In this document: positions 17,359 through 26,338 of the stretch, piece after piece
Layout of the letters: each line of letters begins with the position of its first letter
Numbering within the stretch: the stretch's first letter is position 1
Assembly (NCBI RefSeq): GCF_000308515.1
Contig: NZ_BAFV01000051.1
Location: forward strand, 1 to 64,000
Source: Nocardia carnea NBRC 14403
Lineage (GTDB): Bacteria > Actinomycetota > Actinomycetes > Mycobacteriales > Mycobacteriaceae
Direction of reading: 5' to 3'
DNA: 64,000 nucleotides
The notes under the pieces: generated by a model
Told to the model about the DNA's origin: nothing
Seen by the model: the letters and a program-made list of their open reading frames with translations, nothing else
The model's database searches: none
Translations under genes and position numbers: made by a program

Positions 17359-18160
17359 ACCGGTCTCCGGCACCCCGGCCGGCGGCGCGGCCGAAGCGCA
17401 GCCGATGATCGAATTCGACGGCGTGGTCAAACGCTTCGGCGATCTGGTGGTGCTCGACCAGCTCGATTTCACCGTCCGGCGCGGGGAGAAGGTCACGCTG
17501 ATCGGGCCCTCGGGGTCCGGGAAAACCACCATCCTCCGGCTGCTCATGACACTGGAGGCGGTGAGCAGCGGAACCATCCGGGTCGACGGGGAACTGCTGT
17601 CCCACGAACAGCGCGGCGGCAAACTCGTGGCCGCCCGGGAGAAACATCTCCGGGAGGTGCGCAAGAAGGTCGGGATGGTGTTCCAGCAGTTCAATCTGTT
17701 CCCCAATATGAATGTTCTGGAGAACATCACCGAGGCACCGATCCATGTGCTGGGCAAATCCCGGGACGAGGCGCGCAAACGTGCCCTCGATCTCCTCGAG
17801 CTGGTCGGCCTGTCGGACAAGGCGACCGCGCACCCGTCCCAGCTGTCCGGCGGACAGCAGCAGCGGGTGGCGATCGCGCGCTGCTGCGCCATGGACCCGA
17901 AGGTCATGCTGCTGGACGAGGTGACCTCCGCGCTCGACCCCGAACTGGTCGGCGGGGTGCTCGATGTCCTGCGCGAACTCGCGGAGAGCACCGATATCAC
18001 GATGCTCATCGTCACCCATGAGATGGGTTTCGCCCGCGATGTCTCCGACCGGGTGCTGATGTTCGACCACGGCCGGATCATCGAGGAAGGAACGCCCGAG
18101 CAGATCTTCAACGCACCCGAGAACGACCGCACCCGGGAATTCCTCAAAGCCGTGCGGTGA
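17345..18160 (+). CDS. Amino-acid ABC transporter ATP-binding protein (EhuA/GlnQ-like)
   Basis: 271 aa. Walker A is GPSGSGKTT, the Q-loop lies at VFQQFNLFPNMNVLENI, the signature is LSGGQQQRVAIAR and Walker B is VMLLDEVTSALDP, with the H-loop in IVTHEMGF. It energises uptake through the two permeases upstream. A slightly extended KLVAAREKHLREVRKKVG insertion before the Q-loop is characteristic of the ectoine/polar-solute (EhuA) branch, which hints at that substrate class. Confidence 0.93.
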   Translation: MPTTEPVSGTPAGGAAEAQPMIEFDGVVKRFGDLVVLDQLDFTVRRGEKVTLIGPSGSGKTTILRLLMTLEAVSSGTIRVDGELLSHEQRGGKLVAAREKHLREVRKKVGMVFQQFNLFPNMNVLENITEAPIHVLGKSRDEARKRALDLLELVGLSDKATAHPSQLSGGQQQRVAIARCCAMDPKVMLLDEVTSALDPELVGGVLDVLRELAESTDITMLIVTHEMGFARDVSDRVLMFDHGRIIEEGTPEQIFNAPENDRTREFLKAVR

Positions 18161-18169
18161 GCCGCCGGG

Positions 18170-18223
18170 CCGGGCGTGCAGACGAACACCGGCCGCAAGT
18201 CCGGGGTTCGTCCGCACGCCCGG
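18170..18223 (+). terminator. Long-stem terminator hairpin of the ABC operon
   Basis: 18-bp arms at 18170-18187 and 18206-18223 (CCGGGCGTGC... against ...GCACGCCCGG) pair with one mismatch. It begins 10 bp after the ATPase stop and ends 15 bp before yaaA. It should isolate yaaA from the ABC operon, although no U-tract is seen. Confidence 0.7.
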
Positions 18224-18237
18224 TACCGTAACCGCTC

Positions 18238-18981
18238 GTGCTGGTGCTCCTACCTCCTTCCGAGACGAAATCCGACGGCGGTACCGGCGGACCGCTCGAC
18301 CTGAGCGAGCTGGCCTTCGACACGCTGACCGAGGTCCGCGACGGATTGATCGACGACCTCGTGAAACTGGCCGCTGATCCCGACGCCGCCCGGGTGGCGC
18401 TGGGGCTGGGCAAGAACGCCGGCGCGGAACTGGCCCGCAATGCCGCGCTGCGCAGCTCCCCCACCCGGCCGGCGCTGGAGCGCTATACCGGTGTGCTGTA
18501 CGACGCTCTGGACGCCGGGTCGTTCACCAAGGCCCAGCGCGCCAAGGCCTACACGCGGCTCGCTATCGGTTCGGCGCTGTTCGGCGCGGTCCGCGCGGGC
18601 GACCCGATCCCGTCCTACCGGCTGTCCGGCGGATCCAAACTTCCCGGTCGCCCGACGCTGTCGGCGGTCTGGCGTGATCATCTCGGACCGGCACTGCGCG
18701 ACGCGGCGGCCGGCGAGCTGGTGGTCGACCTGCGGTCGGGCACCTACCAGCAGCTCGGCCGGGTCCCCGGAGCCGTCACGGCCACAGTGCTCACCGAACA
18801 CGAGGACGGGTCACGCACGGTGGTCAGCCATTTCAACAAACATCACAAAGGTCTGCTGGCTCGCGCGCTGGTCCTGACCCGCGCCGAGCCGTCAGATGTC
18901 CAGGGGCTGGCCCGGGTCGCCCGGAAGGCCGGCCTGCGCATCGAGGTCTCCTCGGAAACCGAGTTGGTCGTTCTGACCTGA
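18238..18981 (+). CDS. yaaA: YaaA/DUF328 family peroxide stress protein
   Basis: 247 aa from a GTG start. Family landmarks are the N-terminal LLPPSETKSDGG, SPTRPALERYTGVLYDAL, LSGGSKLPGR and the C-terminal FNKHHKGLLARAL. In E. coli the protein lowers free iron during peroxide stress and binds DNA. In this organism the role is inferred from the family. It lies alone between the ABC operon hairpin and cysG. Confidence 0.9.
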   Translation: MLVLLPPSETKSDGGTGGPLDLSELAFDTLTEVRDGLIDDLVKLAADPDAARVALGLGKNAGAELARNAALRSSPTRPALERYTGVLYDALDAGSFTKAQRAKAYTRLAIGSALFGAVRAGDPIPSYRLSGGSKLPGRPTLSAVWRDHLGPALRDAAAGELVVDLRSGTYQQLGRVPGAVTATVLTEHEDGSRTVVSHFNKHHKGLLARALVLTRAEPSDVQGLARVARKAGLRIEVSSETELVVLT

Positions 18982-19081
18982 GGCAACGGCCGCACGGTTC
19001 GCCGGAATCGGCGCAGCGACGGCGGACGGGTCCGGCGGGTGGCTGCGGCGGGCCGGGTGCCCGGAAGTAGGCTCGCACCTT

Positions 19082-20353
19082 GTGCCGAATACGTCAGCCG
19101 ATACCGACCACAATGCCTCCGGGGACTCGAACTACCTGGTGGGACTCGATCTGAACGGACGGCGGGTTGTCGTCGTCGGCGGCGGCACCGTGGCACAGCG
19201 CCGGCTGGGACTGCTCATCGCGTCCGGCGCCGTGGTGGAAGTGATCTCCCGGGAGGCCACGCCCGCGGTGGAGGGTATGGCGACCGCCGGCCAGATCACG
19301 CTCACTCTGCGCGATTACATCGACGGGGACCTCGACGGTGCCTGGTACGCGATCGCCTGCACCGACGAACCGGAGACCAATGCCGCGGTCGTCGCGGAGG
19401 CGACACGGCGGCGGATCTTCTGTGTGCGCGCCGATCATGCCCAGTCCGGTACGGCGGTCACCCCAGCCACCGCCCGCTACGACGGAATGACTCTGGGCGT
19501 TCTCGCCGGTGGCCGGCACCGGCGTTCGGCGGCGGTGCGGACCGCGCTGCTGGAGGCCCTGCAATCAGGGATGGTGACCGACGATGCGACCCCGATGACG
19601 CCGGGGGTCGCGCTGGTCGGCGGCGGACCCGGTGATCCGGACCTGATCACCGTCCGCGGCCGGCGCCTGCTGGCCCGCGCCGATCTGGTGGTCGCCGACC
19701 GGCTCGCGCCGCCCGAGCTGCTCGCCGAACTCGGACCGGACGTCGAGGTCGTGGACGCCGCCAAGATCCCCTACGGGCGCGCGATGGCGCAGGATGCGAT
19801 CAATGCGGCGCTCGTCGAGGGCGCGCGGGCGGGCAAGTTCGTGGTCCGGCTCAAGGGCGGGGACCCCTACGTCTTCGGCCGCGGTTACGAAGAACTCGAG
19901 GCCTGTGCCGACGCCGGGGTCCCGGTGACGGTGGTTCCGGGTGTGACCAGTCCCATCTCGGTCCCGGCGGCGGCCGGTATCCCGGTCACCCACCGGGGCG
20001 TAACGCACGAGTTCGTGGTGGTGAGCGGCCATATCCCGCCGGATCACCCCGATTCCCTGGTGGATTGGCCGGCGCTGGCCCGCCTGCGCGGCACGCTGGT
20101 GCTGATGATGGCGGTGGAACGGATCGAGCAGTTCGCCGCGGTCCTGCGCGACGGCGGCCGGCCGGCCGATACCCCCGCCACCGTGATCCAGGAGGGCACG
20201 CTGCGGGGCCAGCGGGTGCTGCGGGCGACGCTCGCGGATGTGGCCGAACGGGTCCGGGCGGAGGAGATCCGGCCGCCGGCGATCATTGTGATCGGGCCCA
20301 CCGCCGGGTTCAGCGCCGCCCCGATCGCCGATGCTACCGGTCGGTTACAGTGA
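19082..20353 (+). CDS. cysG: Uroporphyrinogen-III C-methyltransferase fused to precorrin-2 dehydrogenase
   Basis: 423 aa, two parts. The N-terminal ~170 residues form the NAD-binding siroheme synthase domain (GLDLNGRRVVVVGGGTVAQRRL). Residues ~180-415 form the SUMT domain (GGGPGDPDLITVRG, RLKGGDPYVFGRGYEE, IPVTHRG). It makes precorrin-2 from uroporphyrinogen III by SAM-dependent methylation and can oxidise it to sirohydrochlorin, feeding siroheme and cobalamin. The start is GTG. The EfpA-like pump gene follows after 6 bp, so the two form an operon, as in mycobacteria. Confidence 0.93.
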   Translation: MPNTSADTDHNASGDSNYLVGLDLNGRRVVVVGGGTVAQRRLGLLIASGAVVEVISREATPAVEGMATAGQITLTLRDYIDGDLDGAWYAIACTDEPETNAAVVAEATRRRIFCVRADHAQSGTAVTPATARYDGMTLGVLAGGRHRRSAAVRTALLEALQSGMVTDDATPMTPGVALVGGGPGDPDLITVRGRRLLARADLVVADRLAPPELLAELGPDVEVVDAAKIPYGRAMAQDAINAALVEGARAGKFVVRLKGGDPYVFGRGYEELEACADAGVPVTVVPGVTSPISVPAAAGIPVTHRGVTHEFVVVSGHIPPDHPDSLVDWPALARLRGTLVLMMAVERIEQFAAVLRDGGRPADTPATVIQEGTLRGQRVLRATLADVAERVRAEEIRPPAIIVIGPTAGFSAAPIADATGRLQ

Positions 20354-20359
20354 CCCACT

Positions 20360-21841
20360 GTGCTCGATAACCCCCCAGCCGCGAAGTACCCGGTGACGAA
20401 GCGAGCCTTCGGTCTCGCCATCCTCGTCTTGAGCGGTTTGCAGCTGATGGTGGTGCTGGACGGCACGGTCGTGATTCTGGCCCTGCCGCGGCTCCAGGAG
20501 GAGATGGGCCTGTCCAGTTCGGGCAGTGCCTGGACCATCACCGCCTACGGCCTGCCGTTCGCGGGGCTGATGCTGCTCGGCGGCCGGATCGGTGATTCGT
20601 TCGGACGCCGGCGCATGTTCATCGCCGGTGTCGGCCTGTTCACCCTCGCCTCGCTGCTGTGCGGCCTGGCGCAGAACGAACTGTGGCTGATCATCGCGCG
20701 CGCAATCCAGGGCACCGGCGCCGCGCTGGCCGCGCCCACCGCGTTCGCCCTGGTCGCCAGTACCTTCGCACCGGGCAAGGTGCGCAACCAGGCCTTCGCG
20801 ATCTTCGGATCGATGGTGGCGCTGGGCTCGGTCGGCGGGCTGGTGATCGGCGGTGCGCTCACTCAGGCCAGCTGGCGCTGGATCTTCCTCATCAATGTGC
20901 CGATCGGCGCGTTGATCGTCGTCGGTGCACTGGCCGCGCTGCGGGATACCGGCCATCAGCGGCTGACACTCGATGTGCGGGGTGCGTTCCTCGGCACACT
21001 GGCCTGCGCCCTGATCGTTTTCGGCGCCACCGAAGGACCGGAGCTCGGCTGGGACAGCCCCTATGTCTACGGTGCACTGATCGCCGGCGCGGTCCTGCTG
21101 CCGGTATTCGTCTTCGCGGAACGCTATGTCGACAACCCGCTGCTGCCGTGGTCGCTGTTCGACAGTCGCGACCGGGTCGCCACGTTCGTGGTGATCCTGC
21201 TGGCCAGCGGCGTGCTCGGCGCCACCACCTACTTCGCCGGGTTGTTCGTGCAGAACGTGGTCGGTTACAGCCCGCTGGTGGCGGGCATCTCGTTCATCCC
21301 GTTCACCCTCGGGGTCGGTGCCGGCAGCGCGATCGCCACCAAGCTGGCACTGCATATCTCGCCGCGGTGGCTACTGGTCGGCGCTGCCGTGGTGCTGGTG
21401 GCCGGGCTGGGCTACGGGTCGACGCTGGACGGCGGCGTCGGCTACTGGACCACTCTGCTGCCACTGTTCCTGGTGATCGGATTCGGGATCGGTATCGCGA
21501 TGGTGCTCATTCCGCTGTGCGTCCTGGTGGGAGTGCCACCGGACGAGATCGGGCCGCTGTCGGCGATCGGTCAGATGTTCCTCAATCTCGGCACCCCCAT
21601 CGCCATCGGCGTCCTTACTCCCCTCGCTGCCTCCCGGACCCTCTCCGAGGGCGGAACCAACGGCAAACCGGCCCATATGACGCCCGCGGAGATCACCGCA
21701 CTCGGCGACGGGTACACCCTGGCCATGTTCGTGGCCGCCTGCGGTGCGCTGCTCGTCGGCCTGATCGCACTGACCTTGCGCTATACCGCCGCGGAAGTGG
21801 CCCGCGCCCAGCACGCCCAGGACGAAGCCCAGGCCGCCTGA
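20360..21841 (+). CDS. efpA: EfpA-like MFS drug efflux transporter (DHA2, 14 TM)
   Basis: 493 aa with about 14 hydrophobic segments. MFS motifs: motif A as GGRIGDSFGRRRMF, motif B-like ARAIQGTGAALAAPTAFALV, and GSVGGLVIGGALTQASWRWIFLINVPIG. It lies next to cysG, as efpA does in M. tuberculosis, supporting orthology. The family exports hydrophobic drugs or lipids across the inner membrane. It is probably translated from the cysG transcript (6-bp gap). Confidence 0.87.
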   Translation: MLDNPPAAKYPVTKRAFGLAILVLSGLQLMVVLDGTVVILALPRLQEEMGLSSSGSAWTITAYGLPFAGLMLLGGRIGDSFGRRRMFIAGVGLFTLASLLCGLAQNELWLIIARAIQGTGAALAAPTAFALVASTFAPGKVRNQAFAIFGSMVALGSVGGLVIGGALTQASWRWIFLINVPIGALIVVGALAALRDTGHQRLTLDVRGAFLGTLACALIVFGATEGPELGWDSPYVYGALIAGAVLLPVFVFAERYVDNPLLPWSLFDSRDRVATFVVILLASGVLGATTYFAGLFVQNVVGYSPLVAGISFIPFTLGVGAGSAIATKLALHISPRWLLVGAAVVLVAGLGYGSTLDGGVGYWTTLLPLFLVIGFGIGIAMVLIPLCVLVGVPPDEIGPLSAIGQMFLNLGTPIAIGVLTPLAASRTLSEGGTNGKPAHMTPAEITALGDGYTLAMFVAACGALLVGLIALTLRYTAAEVARAQHAQDEAQAA

Positions 21842-21937
21842 CCCAACGCTCGCCGCTCGGCGCCGCTCGCGTCGGACCATTTTTGCCTGTTCCCCCCTGG
21901 ACGAGCTGGGAGCGGCACAGCTCTGCGGCGTTCCGTT

Positions 21938-22348
21938 CTACAGGCGTCCGGTGATCTTTTTCGGCGTGATGCGGACGACCACTCGAGGACCGTCGTTCAC
22001 GGCATCGGGGTTGAAATCGGCATAGTCCTTACCGGTGTATTTCCGGGAGATCCGGTTGCCGACAAGCAATTCGGGATCGGGCGTCAGGGAAGCGGTGCCT
22101 TTGACCTCGGCGTAGAGGTACGGGTTGTCCGGCGCGGTGATCAGCACCGAAATCCGCGGATCACGGGCGAGGTTCTTGCCCTGCACGCGATCGGTGGTGG
22201 TGGAGTAGAGCAGATCATCGCCGTCGCGGATCAGCCAGGTGACGGTGAGATGCGGATGTCCGTCCCGGCCGACGGTCGCCACGGTGACGAACAACCGGTT
22301 CTCGTCGATATGCTTTTTCAAGGTATCCGGCAGCGGAAGTGTGCTCAT
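21938..22348 (-). CDS. PPOX-class F420-dependent flavin/deazaflavin-binding protein
   Basis: 136 aa from the internal ATG (MSTLPLP). It is a split-barrel fold: FVTVATVGRDGHPHLTVTWLI, RVQGKNLARDPRISVLITAP and the C-terminal RVVVRITPKKITGRL, typical of the F420-binding FDOR-B group. Actinobacterial members reduce or bind F420; the substrate is unknown. It sits just downstream of the DUF305 gene on the same strand and converges on the EfpA-like gene. Confidence 0.85.
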   Translation of the reverse strand: MSTLPLPDTLKKHIDENRLFVTVATVGRDGHPHLTVTWLIRDGDDLLYSTTTDRVQGKNLARDPRISVLITAPDNPYLYAEVKGTASLTPDPELLVGNRISRKYTGKDYADFNPDAVNDGPRVVVRITPKKITGRL

Positions 22349-22387
22349 AGCAACGAGTAACCGCCTGCGCCTCATGATCATTCCGGA

Positions 22388-23074
22388 TCAGCCGAGTGGT
22401 GCGGCCTCGAGTCGGTTCAGCAACAGGGCGATCAGCCCGGACTCCTGGGTCTGACCGCCGATCATTTCCCGGGCGACCTGTTTCACCACGCCGCCGGCAA
22501 GCATTGCGTCGGCGACCCGGGCCATGGCGACACCGCCCTCATGGTGGGCCTGCATGAGCTGCAGGAACAACACCGAAGCGGCGCGGCCGCGCGCCGCGGA
22601 CAGGGCGTCGAGCTGCTCCTGGGTGGCCATACCGGGCATGGACGTTGCGGGCCCACTGTTCCGGTCGTCCCCGCCGTGGCCGTTATGCGCGCGGTTCCCG
22701 TCGTGCACGCGGTGGCTGTCGTGCGACTCGTCGGGCATCCAGCCCATCGGATCGGAGTTGGCCGCCGGTGCACCGGCCATTCGCACCCAGCCCAGCAGCA
22801 TGCCGATTTCGGCTCGCTGGATATCGTCGATCTGCTGGGCCAAACCCCGGACAGCGGGGTCGGCGCCGGGGTCGAGCCGCTGCACCATGATCAATGCCTG
22901 GTGGTGGTGTGCGGCCATATCCTGCACGAATCCCAGTTCGACGGCCGACAATATTTCCGGAGGCGCGGGATCGTCGGTGAACAGTGGACGTATCGCTGCA
23001 CCGAGTACCAGCAGTAGCACGGCGGCAACGGAATAGGCTGCGGCCTCGCGCAGGCGCCGGGTCGTCTCGGCCAT
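22388..23074 (-). CDS. DUF305 membrane-anchored protein
   Basis: 228 aa. An N-terminal membrane anchor (YSVAAVLLLVLGAAI, residues ~14-28) is followed by two DUF305 His-rich helices: QDMAAHHHQALIMVQRL and LMQAHHEGGVAMA. Between them lies a His/Asp/Gly/Asn linker (DESHDSHRVHDGNRAHNGHG) that could bind metal. DUF305 proteins are ferritin-like helical bundles often near copper or metal genes. The function is unproven. The next gene downstream is the PPOX protein. Confidence 0.85.
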   Translation of the reverse strand: MAETTRRLREAAAYSVAAVLLLVLGAAIRPLFTDDPAPPEILSAVELGFVQDMAAHHHQALIMVQRLDPGADPAVRGLAQQIDDIQRAEIGMLLGWVRMAGAPAANSDPMGWMPDESHDSHRVHDGNRAHNGHGGDDRNSGPATSMPGMATQEQLDALSAARGRAASVLFLQLMQAHHEGGVAMARVADAMLAGGVVKQVAREMIGGQTQESGLIALLLNRLEAAPLG

Positions 23075-23323
23075 TCACCACCTCCTGCACGGACCGGCCT
23101 GCGTTTTCCGGACCGTGCTGGGGATTATGGTCGGCGCGGCCCGCACGCGCGGCGATACCGGTGATCCGGCGGCTCGGCGGTCGGCACGAATCCCCTCCGC
23201 ACCGGACTGAAACGCGTTACAGTCTGCGGCACGCGGGCGGCCGGAATCCCCGATGCCACCAGCGCTCGAGTGCCGATCCGAGCCGGTCCGCGCACTGTGG
23301 CCGATGGCGTCAGGAGGACGATG

Positions 23324-24460
23324 ATGCCCGATGAGATAGACCCCACCGAGCATCTGCAGCTCACCACCAGCGAACGCGATCTGGACAGCCTCGCCGTCCA
23401 GCTCACCGCCTGGCTGCAGGCACGGGTGGCCGCCGACGAACCGCCGCTGATCGAATCGCTGCACCGGCCTCTTTCCGGTGGGCTGTCCAGCGCATCGGTC
23501 CTGTTCGACGCCCGGTGGAAATCCGCTGGCGAAACGCGGGAAGGGTCCTACGTCGCACGGATGGTGCCGGAAGCGGGTGCGTTCCCGGTGTTCCGGGACT
23601 ACGACCTGCCGCTCCAATACCGGATCATCGGCGAGATCGCCGCCCACACCGACGTACCGGTACCGCCACTGCGCTGGCTGGAAACCGACGACACCGTCTG
23701 CGGCGCACCATTCTTCGTCATGGACCGCGTCGACGGCCGTATCCCCGGCGACAACCCGCCGTACGTGTTCGCAGGCTGGTTGTACGACGCCACACCCGCC
23801 GAGCGGGCCGAACTGACCCGCAACACCCTCGACATCCTCGCCCGGATCCACGCAATCACCGAACCGGCCCGGCGTTTCCCGGAACTGGACGGGCCCGGGC
23901 CGGCGTTGCGCCGCCATCTCGCCGCCCAGCGGGACTGGTACCGGTGGGCGCTGGTGGACGACGGCTTCGAGATCCCGTTGATCGAGCGGGCCTTCGATTG
24001 GCTGGAACGCAATTTCCCGGACGATCCGGGTCCGGATGTCCTGAGCTGGGGCGATGCCCGGCCCGGCAATATCATCTACGACGGTTGCACACCGATCGCG
24101 GTGCTGGACTGGGAAATGGTAGCACTGGGCCCGCGGGAAATGGACCTGGCCTGGATGATCTTCCTGCACAGGTTCTTCCAGGACATCGCCACCGGCTTCG
24201 ATATGCCCGGGCTGCCCGATTTCCTGCGCCGCGACGAAGTGGTCGCACAGTACGAGAACCTGACCGGCCACACCGTACGCGACCTGGATTTCCACCTCAC
24301 CTACGCCGCGCTACGGCATGCGATCGTGATGGCTCGCATCAAACGCCGGATGATCCATATGGGTGAGGACACCGCCCCCGCCGACCGCGACGACTACATC
24401 ATGCATCGGGCCACCCTGGAGGCCATGCTCGACGGCACCTACGGATGGGACCTGAAATGA
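23324..24460 (+). CDS. Aminoglycoside phosphotransferase-family kinase
   Basis: 378 aa. AGGAGG sits six bases before the second of two adjacent ATGs (23321 and 23324), so the latter is preferred. Kinase landmarks: the N-lobe RPLSGGLSSASVLFDARW, the catalytic loop LSWGDARPGNIIYD (Asp and Asn) and the metal Asp in IAVLDWEMVALGP. The group resembles the ACAD10-like/mycobacterial phosphotransferases of unknown substrate rather than antibiotic-resistance enzymes. The stop overlaps the next ATG (ATGA), so the two products probably act together. Confidence 0.87.
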   Translation: MPDEIDPTEHLQLTTSERDLDSLAVQLTAWLQARVAADEPPLIESLHRPLSGGLSSASVLFDARWKSAGETREGSYVARMVPEAGAFPVFRDYDLPLQYRIIGEIAAHTDVPVPPLRWLETDDTVCGAPFFVMDRVDGRIPGDNPPYVFAGWLYDATPAERAELTRNTLDILARIHAITEPARRFPELDGPGPALRRHLAAQRDWYRWALVDDGFEIPLIERAFDWLERNFPDDPGPDVLSWGDARPGNIIYDGCTPIAVLDWEMVALGPREMDLAWMIFLHRFFQDIATGFDMPGLPDFLRRDEVVAQYENLTGHTVRDLDFHLTYAALRHAIVMARIKRRMIHMGEDTAPADRDDYIMHRATLEAMLDGTYGWDLK

Positions 24461-25587
24461 GCGAGAACATCGCCCGCACACCCGCTTCGGCCCCGGGCCC
24501 ACTGGACGAATACCCGATCCACCAGACGCCGCTGCCGATCGCGCGCGCAGCCACCAGCGACCGCAACTTCTACGATCGCAGCTATTTCAACGCACACAAC
24601 CGGGACGGTGCGACCATGCTGGTCACCGGCTTCGGTGTCTATCCCAATCTGGGCGTCGTCGACGCCTACGCGGCGGTGCGCCGCGGTGACGAGATCACCT
24701 CCCTGCGCTTCTCCGACGCCCGCAGCGACCGCAGCCTGGACCTGACGGTCGGCGGGTACCGGATCGAAGTGATCGAACCGCTGCACAAGATCCGGGTGCT
24801 CTGCGACCACGACGAACTCGGCCTGGACCTCACGTGGACGGGCTCGTTCCCCGCCGTCCAGGAACAGCCCCATGTGATGCTCGCCGGGAACCGCCCGACA
24901 CTGGACGCCTCCCGGTTCGCGCAGGTCGGTTCATGGGCCGGCACGATCTCGCTGGGCGGCGAAGATATCGCGGTCGACCCGGACCTGTGGATGGGCACCC
25001 GCGACCGCTCGTGGGGTATCCGCCCGGTCGGCGAGGCCGAACCCCCGGGGCGCGCCGCCACCGAAGGCACCGGCGGATTCTGGTGGCTCTACGTACCGCT
25101 GCGGTTCGAAGATTTCGCGGTGGTCGTGATCCTGCAGGAGAACCCGGACGGATACCGCACCCTCAACGACGCGGTCCGGGTGTTCCCGGACGGTTCGGTC
25201 GAACAGCTGGGCTGGCCACACATCACCATCGACTACCGATCCGGGACCCGCCACCCGGAGACCGCGACCCTGGAACTGCGGACCCCCGAAGGGAAACCGC
25301 TGACCATCGATATCCGTACGGTCACCGGGATCCCTCTGCACATCGGGTGCGGTTACGGCGGCGATCCGGACTGGCTGCACGGTCAATGGAAGGGTCGCGA
25401 CTGGTCGTGGGCGAACCGCTACGACCTCACCGATCCGGCGATCGCCGGACGGATCCCGTGGGGCGTCACCGACCATATCGCCCACGCCCGCTGCGGCGAC
25501 GCCGAAGGCTGGGGCCTGTTCGAACACGCCAGCGTGGGCCGCCACGACCCCACCGGTTTCGCGGACCTGCTGTCGGTCGCACCCTGA
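24457..25587 (+). CDS. Conserved protein of unknown function coupled to a phosphotransferase
   Basis: 376 aa, starting at the ATG that overlaps the kinase stop. It is predicted rich in beta-strand, with many Trp, Tyr and Gly: FYDRSYFNAHNRDGATMLVTGFGVYP, DPDLWMGTRDRSWGIRPVGE, GGFWWLYVPLRFEDFAVVVILQE, and GRDWSWANRYDL near the C-terminus. It has no signal peptide or membrane helix. The pattern recalls the CrtC/AttH-like calycin beta-barrels (DUF7064/7065 proteins), which are often paired with such kinases. That assignment is an inference. A hydrophobic ligand modified by the kinase is plausible. Confidence 0.8.
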   Translation: MSENIARTPASAPGPLDEYPIHQTPLPIARAATSDRNFYDRSYFNAHNRDGATMLVTGFGVYPNLGVVDAYAAVRRGDEITSLRFSDARSDRSLDLTVGGYRIEVIEPLHKIRVLCDHDELGLDLTWTGSFPAVQEQPHVMLAGNRPTLDASRFAQVGSWAGTISLGGEDIAVDPDLWMGTRDRSWGIRPVGEAEPPGRAATEGTGGFWWLYVPLRFEDFAVVVILQENPDGYRTLNDAVRVFPDGSVEQLGWPHITIDYRSGTRHPETATLELRTPEGKPLTIDIRTVTGIPLHIGCGYGGDPDWLHGQWKGRDWSWANRYDLTDPAIAGRIPWGVTDHIAHARCGDAEGWGLFEHASVGRHDPTGFADLLSVAP

Positions 25588-25623
25588 GGCCGGCAAGCCG
25601 GCTCGACGCACCGGCAGAACCCC

Positions 25624-25658
25624 TGCATCACTGATGCACAGGTAGTGACTCAGTGATG
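25624..25658. promoter_or_regulatory. vapB: vapBC operator: nested palindromes
   Basis: TGCATCA C TGATGCA (25624-25638) is a perfect 7-bp-arm palindrome. Overlapping it, CATCACTGA (25626-25634) is inverted as TCAGTGATG (25650-25658). Both lie 11-46 bp before the antitoxin ATG, as expected for VapB/VapBC autorepression. Confidence 0.65.
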
Positions 25659-25669
25659 TAGCCTGCGCT

Positions 25670-25912
25670 ATGCGCACTACCATTCGCCTCGACAGCGATG
25701 TACTCGCCGCCGCGGAGCGTCTCCGCCGCGAACGCGGTATCGGCCTCGGCGAGGCGGTCAACGAGCTGGTCCGTGCTGGAATCCATCACCGGCCGACTGT
25801 GCCCCCGCGCTCGTTCCGGCAGCGGACCCGTGCGCTGGGAGCCCGGGTCGACCTGTCCCGGAACTCGGAAGTGCTCGATCTGCTCGACGAGCCCTACCCC
25901 GGGCAATCGTGA
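25670..25912 (+). CDS. vapB: VapB-type ribbon-helix-helix antitoxin
   Basis: 80 aa. The N-terminus is a ribbon-helix-helix DNA-binding motif (TTIRLDSDVLAAAERL). The C-terminal tail is basic and then acidic (ALGARVDLSRNSEVLDLLDE), as in toxin-neutralising regions. The stop overlaps the toxin's GTG start (GTGA). Palindromes just upstream support autoregulation. Confidence 0.85.
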   Translation: MRTTIRLDSDVLAAAERLRRERGIGLGEAVNELVRAGIHHRPTVPPRSFRQRTRALGARVDLSRNSEVLDLLDEPYPGQS

Positions 25913-26337
25913 TCATCGACGTCAACGTACTGCTGTACGCGGTCGACGAGAGCAGTCCCCACCACCAGATTGCGCATACCTGGTTCGAGGACGCGATGAA
26001 CGGTGACGTCCGAGTCGGATTTCCGTGGCACAGCCTCGTCGGCTTCGTCCGAATCGCCACACACCCGAAAATATTCACCGCGCCGATGACCGGCCGGGAA
26101 GCATGGGGCTACGTGGACGAATGGCTGGATCACGATATGGCCTGGATCCCGCTCCCGACCGACCGGCATCACCGGGTCCTCGGCCGGCTCGTCGACGATC
26201 ACTATGCGACGGGGAACCTGGTGCCCGAGGCACACCTGGCGGCGCTGGCGATCGAACACGGTGTGGCTGTGTGTTCGTTCGACACCGACTTCGCACGGTT
26301 CCCCGAGGTGGAATGGATCAACCCACTGCACCGGTGA
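25909..26337 (+). CDS. vapC: VapC-type PIN-domain toxin ribonuclease
   Basis: 142 aa from a GTG start. PIN-domain acidic residues: Asp4 in IIDVNVLLYAVDE, acidic residues in the centre and CSFDTDFARFPEVEW near the C-terminus (Asp ~125 and ~127), with NLVPEAHLAALAIEHG. The family cleaves RNA, commonly tRNA or rRNA, when VapB is degraded. It is a complete pair located between the kinase operon and the cob genes. Confidence 0.9.
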   Translation: MIIDVNVLLYAVDESSPHHQIAHTWFEDAMNGDVRVGFPWHSLVGFVRIATHPKIFTAPMTGREAWGYVDEWLDHDMAWIPLPTDRHHRVLGRLVDDHYATGNLVPEAHLAALAIEHGVAVCSFDTDFARFPEVEWINPLHR

Positions 26338-26338
26338 T

